From: Hydractinia symbiolongicarpus | Taxonomy: Eukaryota > Cnidaria > Hydrozoa > Anthoathecata > Hydractiniidae | Reading direction: 5' to 3' | DNA length: 64,000 nucleotides | NCBI RefSeq assembly: GCF_029227915.1 | Contig: NC_079879.1 | Span: 31,006,501 to 31,070,500, forward strand | Part shown: positions 1 through 10,249 of the stretch, in pieces | How positions within the stretch are numbered: position 1 is the stretch's first letter | Layout of the letters: each line of letters starts with the position of its first letter | Notes under the pieces: generated by a model | Told to the model about the DNA's origin: nothing | Databases searched by the model: none | Seen by the model: the letters and a program-made list of their open reading frames with translations, nothing else | Translations under genes and position numbers: made by a program

Positions 1-2033
1 GGCTGGTTTTCGTTTGCCGGCGATTAAACTTCTTTTATTCAGTGTCTCATCAAAAATGAAAACATTTTTAAAAACTACAAGTCTCATGCGTTTTAGTGGT
101 GAAAAGATAATTTAGAAAATCGTTTTGGAAATGAGTTTACTCACAAGCTACTTTCTGTGTATACATTCGACTATACGGGCCAAGCCCGGGATTTACGGGA
201 AATCGCGGGTTTTCTTTTGCCGGCGATTAAACCTCTTTCATTAAGCGTCTCATCAAAAATGAAAACATTTTTAAAAACTACAAGTCTCATGCGTTTTAGT
301 GGTGAAAAAATAATTTGAAAAATCGTTCGGAAATTGAGTTTACTTCCTGGGTACTTTCTTTGTATACTTTTGACTATACGGGCCGAGTCCGGGATTTACG
401 GGAAATCGCGGGATTTCGTTTTCCGGCGATTAAACCTCTTTCATTAAGCGTCTCATCAAAAATGAAAACATTTTTGAAAACTACAAGTCTCATGCGTTTT
501 AGTGATGAAAAAATAATTTAAAAAATCGTTCGGAAATTGAGTTTACTTCCTGGGTACTTTCTTTGTATACTTTTGACTATACGGGCCGAGTCCGGGATTT
601 ACGGGAAATCGCGGGATTTCGTTTGCCGGCGACTAAACTTCTTTTATTCAGCGTCCCATCAAAAATGAAAACATTTTTGAAAACTACAAGTCTCATGCGT
701 TTTAGCGGTGAAAGAATAATATAAAAAATCGTTCGGGAAATGAGTTTACTCCCTGGGTACTTTCTTTGTATACTTTTGACTATACGCGCCAAGCCCGGGA
801 TTACGGGAAATGGCTGGTTTTCGTTTGCCGGCGATTAAACTTCTTTTATTCAGTGTCTCATCAAAAATGAAAACATTTTTAAAAACTACAAGTCTCATGC
901 GTTTTAGTGGTGAAAAGATAATTTAGAAAATCGTTTTGGAAATGAGTTTACTCACAAGCTACTTTCTGTGTATACATTCGACTATACGGGCCAAGCCCGG
1001 GATTTACGGGAAATCGCGGGTTTTCTTTTGCCGGCGATTAAATCTCTTTCATTAAGCGTCTCATCAAAAATGAAAACATTTTTAAAAACTACAAGTCTCA
1101 TGCGTTTTAGTGGTGAAAAAATAATTTAAAAAATCGTTCGGAAATTGAGTTTACTTCCTGGGTACTTTCTTTGTATACTTTTGACTATACGGGCCGAGTC
1201 CGGGATTTACGGGAAATCGCGGGATTTCGTTTGCCGGCGATTAAACCTCTTTCATTAAGCGTCTCATCAAAAATGAAAACATTTTTGAAAACTACAAGTC
1301 TCATGCGTTTTAGTGATGAAAAAATAATTTAAAAAATCGTTCGGAAATTGAGTTTACTTCCTGGGTACTTTCTTTGTATACTTTTGACTATACGGGCCGA
1401 GTCCGGGATTTACGTGAAATCGCGGGATTTCGTTTGCCGGCGACTAAACTTCTTTTATTCAGCGTCCCATCAAAAATGAAAACAATTTTGAAAACTACAA
1501 GTCTCATGCGTTTTAGCGGTGAAAGAATAATATAAAAAATCGTTCGGGAAATGAGTTTACTCCCTGGGTACTTTCTTTGTATACTTTTGACTATACGCGC
1601 CAAGCCCGGGATTACGGGAAATGGCTGGTTTTCGTTTGCCGGCGATTAAACTTCTTTTATTCAGTGTCTCATCAAAAATGAAAACATTTTTAAAAACTAC
1701 AAGTCTCATGCGTTTTAGTGGTGAAAAGATAATTTAGAAAATCGTTTTGGAAATGAGTTTACTCACAAGCTACTTTCTGTGTATACATTCGACTATACCG
1801 GCCAAGCCCGGGATTTACGGGAAATCGCGGGTTTTCTTTTGCCGGCGATTAAACCTCTTTCATTAAGCGTCTCATCAAAAATGAAAACATTTTTAAAAAC
1901 TACAAGTCTCATGCGTTTTAGTGGTGAAAAAATAATTTAAAAAATCGTTCGGAAATTGAGTTTACTTCCTGGGTACTTTCTTTGTATACTTTTGACTATA
2001 CGGGCCGAGTCCGGGATTTACGGGAAACGCGGG
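1..2033. repeat. 811-bp 4-mer higher-order repeat, ~2.5 copies
   Basis: GGCTGGTTTTCG occurs at 1, 812 and 1623, an exact period of 811 bp (four monomers, one of 202 bp because of GGGATTACGGG). The first two copies match over the full length with about five differences noticed, for example near 1,022, 1,414 and 1,484. The third copy follows the pattern for two monomers and then skips the third monomer type at about 2,030. Copy 1 may begin outside the window. Confidence 0.88.
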
Positions 2034-3623
2034 ATTTCGTTTGCCGGCGATTAAACTTCTTTTATTCAGCGTCCCATCAAAAATGAAAACATTTTTGAAA
2101 ACTACAAGTCTCATGCGTTTTAGTGGTGAAAAAATAATTTAAAAAATCGTTCGGGAAATGAGTTTACTCTCTGGGTACTTTCTTTGTATACTTTTGACTA
2201 TACGCGCCAAGCCCGGGATTACGGGAAATGGCGGGTTTTCGTTTGCCGGTGATTAAACTTCTTTTATTCAGTGTCTCATCAAAAATGAAAACATTTTTGA
2301 AAACTACAAGTCTCATGCGTTTTAGTGGTGAAAAGATAATTCGAAAAATCGTTTTGGAAATGAGTTTACTCACAAGCTACTTTCTGTGTATACATTCGAC
2401 TATACGGGCCAAGCCCGGGATTTACGGGAAATCGCGGGTTTTCTTTTGCCGGCGATTAAACCACTTTCATTAAACGTCTCATCAAAAATGAACACATTTC
2501 TGAAAACTACAAGTCTCATGCGTTTTAGTGGTGAAAAAATAATTTAAAAAATCGTTCGGGAAATGAGTTTACTCCCTGGGTACTTTCTTTGTATACTTTT
2601 GACTATACGGGCCGAGTCCGGGATTTACGGGAAATCGCGGGTTTTCGTTTGCCGGCGATTAAACTTCTTTTATTCAGCGTCTCATCAAAAATGAAAACAA
2701 GTTTGAAGACTACAAGCCTCATGCGTATTAGTGGTGAAAAAATAATTTAAAAAATCGTTCGGGAAATGAGTTTACTCCCTGGGTACTTTCTTTGTATACT
2801 TTTGACTATACGGGCCAAGCCCGGGATTTACGGGAAATCGTGGGTTTTCGTTTGCCGGGGATTAAACTTCTTTTATTTAGCGTCTCATAAAGAATGAAAA
2901 CATTTTTAAAAACTACAAGTCTTATGCGTTTTAGTGGTGAAAAAATAATTTAAAAAATCGTTGTGGAAATGAGTTTACTCACAGGGTACTTTCTTTGTAT
3001 ACTTTTGACTATACGGGCCAAGCCCGGGATTTACGGGAAATCGTGGGTTTTCATTTGCTGGGGATTAAACTTCTTTTATTCAGCGTCTCATAAAAAATGA
3101 AAACATTTTTGAAAACTACAAGTCTTATGCGTTTTAGTTGTGAAAAAATAATTTAAAAAATCGTTGTGGAAATGAGTTTACTCACAGGGTACTTTCTTTG
3201 TATACATTCGACTGTACGGGCCAAGCCCGGGATTTACGGGAAATCGCGGGTTTTCGTTTGCCGGCGATTAAACCTCTTTCATTAAGCGTCTCATCAAAAA
3301 TGAAAACATTTTTAAAAACTACAAGTCTCATGCGTTTTAGTGGTGAAAAAAAAATTTAAAAATTCGTTCGGGAAATGAGTTTACTCCCTGGGTACTTTCT
3401 TTGTATACATTCGACTACACGGGCCAAGCCCGGGATTTAGGGGAAATCGCTGGTTTTCGTTTGCCGGCGATTAAACCTCTTTCATTAAGCGTCTCATCAA
3501 AAATGAAAACATTTTTGAAAACTACAAGTCTCATGCGTTTTAGTGATGAAAAAATAATTTAAAAAATCGTTCGGAAATTGAGTTTACTTCCTGGGTACTT
3601 TCTTTGTATACTTTTGACTATAC

Positions 3624-3656
3624 GGGCCGAGTCCGGGATTTACGGGAAATCGCGGG
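3624..3656 (+). other. Potential G-quadruplex motif, repeated in many monomers
   Basis: Four GGG runs on the plus strand lie at 3624, 3635, 3644 and 3654, with loops of 8, 6 and 7 bases. The first loop exceeds the common limit of 7, so this is a relaxed quadruplex motif. The last run is lost in CGCAGGTTTT monomers, weakened in CGCGGTTTT monomers, and the third is lost in ACAGGAAG monomers. Folding is inference. Confidence 0.5.
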
Positions 3657-3699
3657 ATTTCGTTTGCCGGCGATTAAACTTCTTTTATTCAGCGTCCCA

Positions 3700-3721
3700 T
3701 CAAAAATGAAAACATTTTTGA
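3700..3721. other. Perfect 9-bp inverted repeat with AAAA spacer, one per monomer
   Basis: TCAAAAATG (3700-3708) and CATTTTTGA (3713-3721) are exact reverse complements separated by AAAA. The dyad occurs in every monomer. It is perfect in CATTTTTGA monomers and has one mismatch in the CATTTTTAA and CATTTCTGA classes. It could be a hairpin or cruciform, or a dimeric protein-binding site; neither is shown. Confidence 0.8.
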
Positions 3722-3825
3722 AAACTACAAGTCTCATGCGTTTTAGTGGTGAAAGAATAATATAAAAAATCGTTCGGGAAATGAGTTTACTCCCTGGGTA
3801 CTTTCTTTGTATACTTTTGACTATA

Positions 3826-3838
3826 CGGGCCAAGCCCG
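3826..3838. other. GC hairpin CGGGC-CAA-GCCCG
   Basis: A perfect 5-bp stem with a 3-base loop at the start of CAAGCCCGG monomers. In CGAGTCCGG monomers the C to T change turns one G-C pair into G-T (G-U in RNA), so the stem can still form in a single strand. In CGAGTACGG monomers the pair is lost. Confidence 0.6.
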
Positions 3839-3840
3839 GG

Positions 3841-4510
3841 ATTACGGGAAATGGCTGGTTTTCGTTTGCCGGCGATTAAACTTCTTTTATTCAGTGTCTC
3901 ATCAAAAATGAAAACATTTTTGAAAACTACAAGTCTCATGCGTTTTAGTGGTGAAAAGATAATTTAGAAAATCGTTTTGGAAATGAGTTTACTCACAAGC
4001 TACTTTCTGTGTATACATTCGACTATACGGGCCAAGCCCGGGATTTACGGGAAATCGCGGGTTTTCTTTTGCCGGCGATTAAAGCACTTTCATTAAACGT
4101 CCCATCAAAAATGAAAACATTTTTGAAAACTACAAGTCTCATGCGTTTTAGTGGTGAAAGAATAATATAAAAAATCGTTCGGGAAATGAGTTTACTCCCT
4201 GGGTACTTTCTTTGTATACTTTTGACTATACGGGCCAAGCCCGGGATTACGGGAAATGGCTGGTTTTCGTTTGCCGGCGATTAAACTTCTTTTATTCAGT
4301 GTCTCATCAAAAATGAAAACATTTTTGAAAACTACAAGTCTCATGCGTTTTAGTGGTGAAAAGATAATTTAGAAAATCGTTTTGGAAATGAGTTTACTCA
4401 CAAGCTACTTTCTGTGTATACATTCGACTATACGGGCCAAGCCCGGGATTTACGGGAAATCGCGGGTTTTCTTTTGCCGGCGATTAAAGCACTTTCATTA
4501 AACGTCTCAT
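3841..4510. repeat. 405-406-bp 2-mer higher-order repeat
   Basis: Two monomers (GGCTGGTTTTCG then GGGTTTTCTTTTGCC with GATTAAAGCACTTTC) are repeated, with GGCTGG at 3853 and 4259. The first copy breaks at about 4,100, where the unit changes into another monomer type; the second continues unchanged to about 4,510. Confidence 0.75.
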
Positions 4511-6274
4511 CAAAAATGAACACATTTCTGTAAACTACAAGTCTCATGCGTTTTAGTGGTGAAAAAATAATTTAAAAAATCGTTCGGGTAATGAGTTTAC
4601 TCCCTGGATACTTTCTTTGTATACTTTTGACTATACGGGCCGAGTCCGGGATTTACGGGAAATCGCGGGATTTCGTTTGCCGGCGATTAAACTTCTTTTA
4701 TTCAGCGTCCCATCAAAAATGAAAACATTTTTGAAAACTACAAGTCTCATGCGTTTTAGTGGTGAAAGAATAATATAAAAAATCGTTCGGGAAATGAGTT
4801 TACTCCCTGGGTACTTTCTTTGAATACTTTTGACTATACGGGCCATGCCCGGGATTTACGGGAAATCGCGGGTTTTCTTTTGCCGGCGATTAAACCACTT
4901 TCATTAAGCGTCTCATCAAAAATGAACACATTTCTGAAAACTACAAGTCTCATGCGTTTTAGTGGTGAAAAAATAATTTAAAAAATCGTTCGGGAAATGA
5001 GTTTACTCCCTGGGTACTTTCTTTGTATACTTTTGACTATACGGGCCAAGCCCGGGATTTACGGGAAATCGCGGGTTTTCGATTGCCGGCGATTAAACTT
5101 CTTTTATTCAGCGTCTCATAAAAAATGAAAACATTTTTGAAAACTACAAGTCTTATGAGTTTTAGTGGTGAAAAAATAATTTAAAAAATCGTTGTGGAAA
5201 TGAGTTGACTCACAGGGTACTTTCTTTGTATACATTCGACTATACGGGCCAAGCCCGGAATTTACGGGAAATCGCGGGTTTTCGTTTGCCGGCGATTAAA
5301 CCTCTTTCATTAAGCGTCTCATCAAAAATGAAAACATTTTTGAAAACTACAAGTCTCATGCGTTTTAGTGGTGAGAAAAAAATTTAAAAATCGTTCGGAA
5401 AATGAGTTTACTTCCTGGGTACTTTCTTTGTATACTTTTGACTATACGGGTGAAGCCCGGGATTTACGGGAAATCGTGGGTTTTCATTTGCTGGGGATTA
5501 AACTTCTTTTATTCAGCGTCTCATAAAAAATGAAAACATTTTTGAAAACTACAAGTCTTATGCGTTTTAGTTGTGAAAAAATAATTTAAAAAATCGTTGT
5601 GGAAATGAGTTTACTCACAGGGTACTTTCTTTGTATACATTCGACTGTACGGGCCGAGTCCGGGATTTACGGGAAATCGCGGGATTTCGTTTGCCGGCGA
5701 TTAAACTTCTTTTATTCAGCGTCCCATCAAAAATGAAAACATTTTTGAAAACTACAAGTCTCATGCGTTTTAGTGGTGAAAGAATAATATAAAAAATCGT
5801 TCGGGAAATGAGTTTACTCCCTGGATACTTTCTTTGTATACTTTTGACTATACGGGCGGAGTCCGGGATATACGGAAAATCGCGGGTTTTCGTTTGCCGG
5901 CGATTAAACTTCTTTTATTCAGCATGTCATCAAAAATGAAAACAAGTTTGAAGACTACAAGCCTCATGCGTTTTAGTGGTGAAAAATTAATTTAAAAAAT
6001 CGTTCGGGAAATGAGTTTACTCACAGGGTACTTTCTTTGTATACACTCGACTGTACGGGCCAAGCCCGGGATTTACGGGAAATCGCGGGTTTTCGTTTGC
6101 CGGCGATTAAACCTCTTTCATTAAGCGTCTCATCAAAAATAAAAACATTTTTGAAAACTACAAGTCTCCTGCGTTTTAGTGGTGAAAAAATAATTTAAAA
6201 AATCGTTCGGAAATTGAGTTTACTTCCTGGGTATTTTCTTTGTATACTTTTGACTATACGGGCCAAGCCCGGGA

Positions 6275-8830
6275 TTTACGGGAAATCGTGGGTTTTCGTT
6301 TGCCTGGGATTAAACTTCTTTTATTCAGCGTCTCATAAAGAATGAAAACATTTTTAAAAACTACAAGTCTTATGCGTTTTAGTGGTGAAAAAATAATTTA
6401 AAAAATCGTTGTGGAAATGAGTTTACTCACAGGGTACTTTCTTTGTATACATTCGACTGTACGGGCCAAGCCCGGGATTTACGGGAAATCGCGGGTTTTC
6501 GTTTGCCGGCGATTAAACCTCTTTCATTAAGCGTCTCATCAAAAATGAAAACATTTTTGAAAACTACAAGTCTCATGCGTTTTAGTGGTGAAAAAAAAAT
6601 TTAAAATTTCGTTCGGAAAATGAGTTTACTCCCTGGGTACTTTCTTTGTATACATACGACTACACGGGCCAAGCCGGGATTTAGGGGAAATCGCTGGTTT
6701 TCGTTTGCCGGCGATTAAACCTCTTTCATTAAGCGTCTCATCAAAAATGAAAACATTTTTGAAAACTACAAGTCTCATGCGTTTTAGTGGTGAAAAAATA
6801 ATTTAAAAAATCGTTCGGAAATTGAGTTTACTTCCTGGGTACTTTCTTTGTATACTTGTGACTATACGGACCGAGTCCGGGATTTACAGGAAATCGCGGG
6901 ATTTCGTTTGCCGGCGATTAAACTTCTTTTATTCAGCGTCCCATCAAAAATGAAAACATTTTTGAAAACTACAAGTCTCATGCGTTTTAGTGGTGAAAAG
7001 ATAATTTAAAAAATCGTTTTGGAAATGAGTTTACTCACAAGCTACTTTCTGTGTATACATTCGACTATACGGGCCAAGCCCGGGATTTACGGGAAATCGC
7101 GGGTTTTCTTTTGCCGGCGATTAAACCACTTTCATTAAACGTCTCATCAAAAATGATCACATTTCTGAAAACTACAAGTCTCATGCGTTTTAGTGGTGAA
7201 AAAATAATTTAAAAAATCGTTCGGGAAATGATTTTACTCCCTGGGTACTTTCTTTGTATACTTTTGACTATACGGGCCGAGTCCGGGATTTACGGAAAAT
7301 CGCGGGTTTGCGTTTGCCGGCGATTAAACTTCTTTTATTCAGCGTCTCATCAAAAATGAAAACAAGTTTGCAGACTACAAGCCTCATGCGTTTTAGTGGT
7401 GAAAAAATAATATAAAAAATCGTTCGGTAAATGAGTTTACTCCCTGGGTACTTTCTTTGTATACTTTTGACTATACGGGCCAAGCCCGGGATTTACGGGA
7501 AATCGTGGGTTTTCGTTTGCCGGGGATTAAACTTCTTTTATTCAGCGTCTCATAAAGAATGAAAACATTTTTAAAAACTACAAGTCTTATGCGTTTTAGT
7601 GGTGAAAAAATAATTTAAAAAATCGTTGTGGAAATGAGTTTACTCACAGGGTACTTTCTTTGTATACATTCGACTGTACGGGCCAAGCCCGGGATTTACG
7701 GGAAATCGCGGGTTTTCGTTTGCCGGCGATTAAACCTCTTTCATTAAGCGTCTCATCAAAAATGAAAACATTTTTGAAAACTACAAGTCTCATGCGTTTT
7801 AGTGGTGAAAAAAAAATTTAAAATTTCGTTCGGGAAATGAGTTTACTCCCTGGGTACTTTCTTTGTATACATTCGACTACACGGGCCAAGCCCGGGATTT
7901 AGGGGAAATCGCTGGTTTTCGTTTGCCGGCGATTAAACCTCTTTCATTAAGCGTCTCATCAAAATTGAAAACATTTTTGAAAACTACAAGTCTCATGCGT
8001 TTTAGTGGTGAAAAGATAATTGAAAAAATCGTTTTGGAAATGAGTTTACTCACAAGCTACTTTCTGTGTATACATTCGACTATACGGGCCAAGCCCGGGA
8101 TTTACGGGAAATCGCGGGTTTTGTTTTGCCGGCGATTAAATCACTTTCATTAAACGTCTCATCGAAAATGATCACATTTCTGAAAACTACAAGTCTCATG
8201 CGTTTTAGTGGTGAAAAAATAATTTAAAAAATCGTTCGGGAAATGAGTTTACTCCCTGGGTACTTTCTTTGTATACTTTTGACTATACGGGCCAAGCCCG
8301 GGATTTACGGGAAATCGTGGGCTTTCGTTTGCCGGGGATTAAACTTCTTTTATTCAGCGTCTCATAAAGAATGAAAACATTTTTAAAAACTACAAGTCTT
8401 ATGCGTTTTAGTGGTGAAAAAATAATTTAAAAAATCGTTGTGGAAATGAGTTTACTCACAGGGTACTTTCTTTGTATACATTCGACTGTACGGGCCAAGC
8501 CCGGGATTTACGGGAAATCGCGGGTTTTCGTTTGCCGGCGATTAAACCTCTTTCATTAAGCGTCTCATCAAAAATGAAAACATTTTTGAAAACTACAAGT
8601 CTCATGCGTTTTAGTGGTGAAAAAAAAATTTAAAATTTCGTTCGGGAAATGAGTTTACTCCCTGGGTACTTTCTTTGTATACATTCGACTACACGGGCCA
8701 AGCCCGGGATTTAGGGGAAATCGCTGGTTTTCGTTTGCCGGCGATTAAACCTCTTTCATTAAGCGTCTCATCAAAATTGAAAACATTTTTGAAAACTACA
8801 AGTCTCATGCGTTTTAGTGGTGAAAAAATA
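6275..8830. repeat. Linked 6-mer (1,218 bp) and 4-mer (812 bp) higher-order repeats
   Basis: The marker GTGGG(T/C)TTTCGTTTGCC with GGGATTAAAC occurs at about 6,287, 7,505 and 8,317, giving steps of 1,218 and 812 bp. The rare state TACTTGTGACTATAC lies in the 6-mer copy (6,851) and after the last copy (8,881), 2,030 bp (ten monomers) apart. The simplest reading is a 6-mer that lost two monomers in one copy. Confidence 0.7.
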
Positions 8831-10249
8831 ATTTAAAAAATCGTTCGGAAATTGAGTTTACTTCCTGGGTACTTTCTTTGTATACTTGTGACTATACGGG
8901 CCGAGTCCGGGATTTACAGAAAATCGCGGGATTTCGTTTGCCGGCGATTAAACTTCTTTTATTCAGCGTCCCCTCAAAAATGAAAACATTTTTGAAAACT
9001 ACAAGTCTCATGCGTTTTAGTGGTGAAAAAATAATATAAAAAATCGTTCGGGAAATGAGTTTACTCCCTGGGTACTTTCTTTGTATACTTTTGACTATAC
9101 GCGCCAAGCCCGGGATTACGGGAAATGGCGGGTTTTCGGTTGCCGGCGATTAAACTTCTTTTATTCAGTGTCTCATCAAAAATGAAAACATTTTTGAAAA
9201 CTACAAGTCTCATGCGTTTTAGTGATGAAAAGATAATTTAAAAAATCGTTTTGGAAATGAGTTTACTCACAAGCTACTTTCTGTGTATACATTCGACTAT
9301 ACGGGCCAAGCCAGAGATTTACGGGAAATCGCGGGTTTTCTTTTGCCGGCGATTAAACCACTTTCATTAAACGTCTCATCTAAAATGAACACATTTCTGA
9401 AAACTACAAGTTTCATGCGTTTTAGTGGTGAAAAAATAATTTAAAAAATCGTTAGGGAAATGAGTTTACTCCCTGGGTACTTTCTTTGTATACTTTTGAC
9501 TATACGGGCCGAGTTCGGGATTTACGGGAAGTCGCGGGTTTTCGTTTGCCGGCGATTAAACTTCTTTTATTCAGGGTTTCATCAGAAATGAAAACATTTT
9601 TAAAAACTACAAGTCTCATGGGCTTTAGTGGTGAAATAATAATTTAAAAAATCGTTCTGGAAATGAGTTTACACCCTGGGTACTATCTTTGTATACTTTT
9701 GACTATACGGACCGAGTCCGGGATTTACGGGTAATCGTAGGTTTTCGTTTGCCGGCGATTAAACTTCTTTTATTCAGCGTCTCATCAAAAATGAAAACAT
9801 TTTTGAAAACTACAAGTCTCATGCGTTTTAGTGGTGAAAAAATAATTTAAAAAATCGTTCGGGAAATGAGTTTACTCCCTGGGAACTTTCTTTGTATACT
9901 TTTGATTATACGGGCCGAGTCCGGGGTTTACGGGAAATGGCGGGTTTTCGTTTGCCGGCGATTAAACTTCTTTTATTCAGCGTCTCATCAAAAATGAAAA
10001 CATTTCTGAAAACTACAAGTCTCATGCGTTTTAGTGGTGAAAAAATAATTTAAAAAATCGTTCGGAAATTGAGTTTACTTCCTGGGTACTTTCTTTGTAT
10101 ACTTTTGACTATACGGGCCGAGTCCGGGATTTACGGGAAATCGCGGGATTTCGTTTGCCGGCGATTAAACTTCTTTTATTCAGCGTCCCATCAAAAATGA
10201 AAACATTTTTGAAAACTACAATTCTCATGCGTTTTAGTGGTGAAAAAAT

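Larger units (their letters stand above)
3621..3823 (+). repeat. Representative monomer with landmarks
   Basis: This unit, taken from TACGGG to the base before the next TACGGG, is 203 bp long, about 39% GC and has 13 CpG. In order it holds: four GGG runs (3624, 3635, 3644, 3654); a GCCGGC palindrome (3666-3671); a pyrimidine-rich run (about 3679-3690); a GTCCCAT heptamer (3694-3700; GTCTCAT in most units); a perfect 9-bp inverted repeat (3700-3721); a second heptamer GTCTCAT (3731-3737); an A/T-rich tract (3751-3769); and GTATAC (3809-3814). The phase is arbitrary. Because 203 is not a multiple of three, the reading frame shifts at every unit. Confidence 0.9.

Noticed and set aside
8-24. True CENP-B box at TTTCGTTTGCCGGCGAT
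   Set aside because: Only about 10 of 17 positions agree with the mammalian box and the essential CGGG half is not at the required spacing.
577-792. Minus-strand 71-residue frame (and about 20 near-copies) as a small protein gene family
   Set aside because: The frame lies across a satellite monomer junction, is created by removal of a single stop, and its copies vary as the repeat does. The 203-bp unit shifts frame each copy. No gene context.
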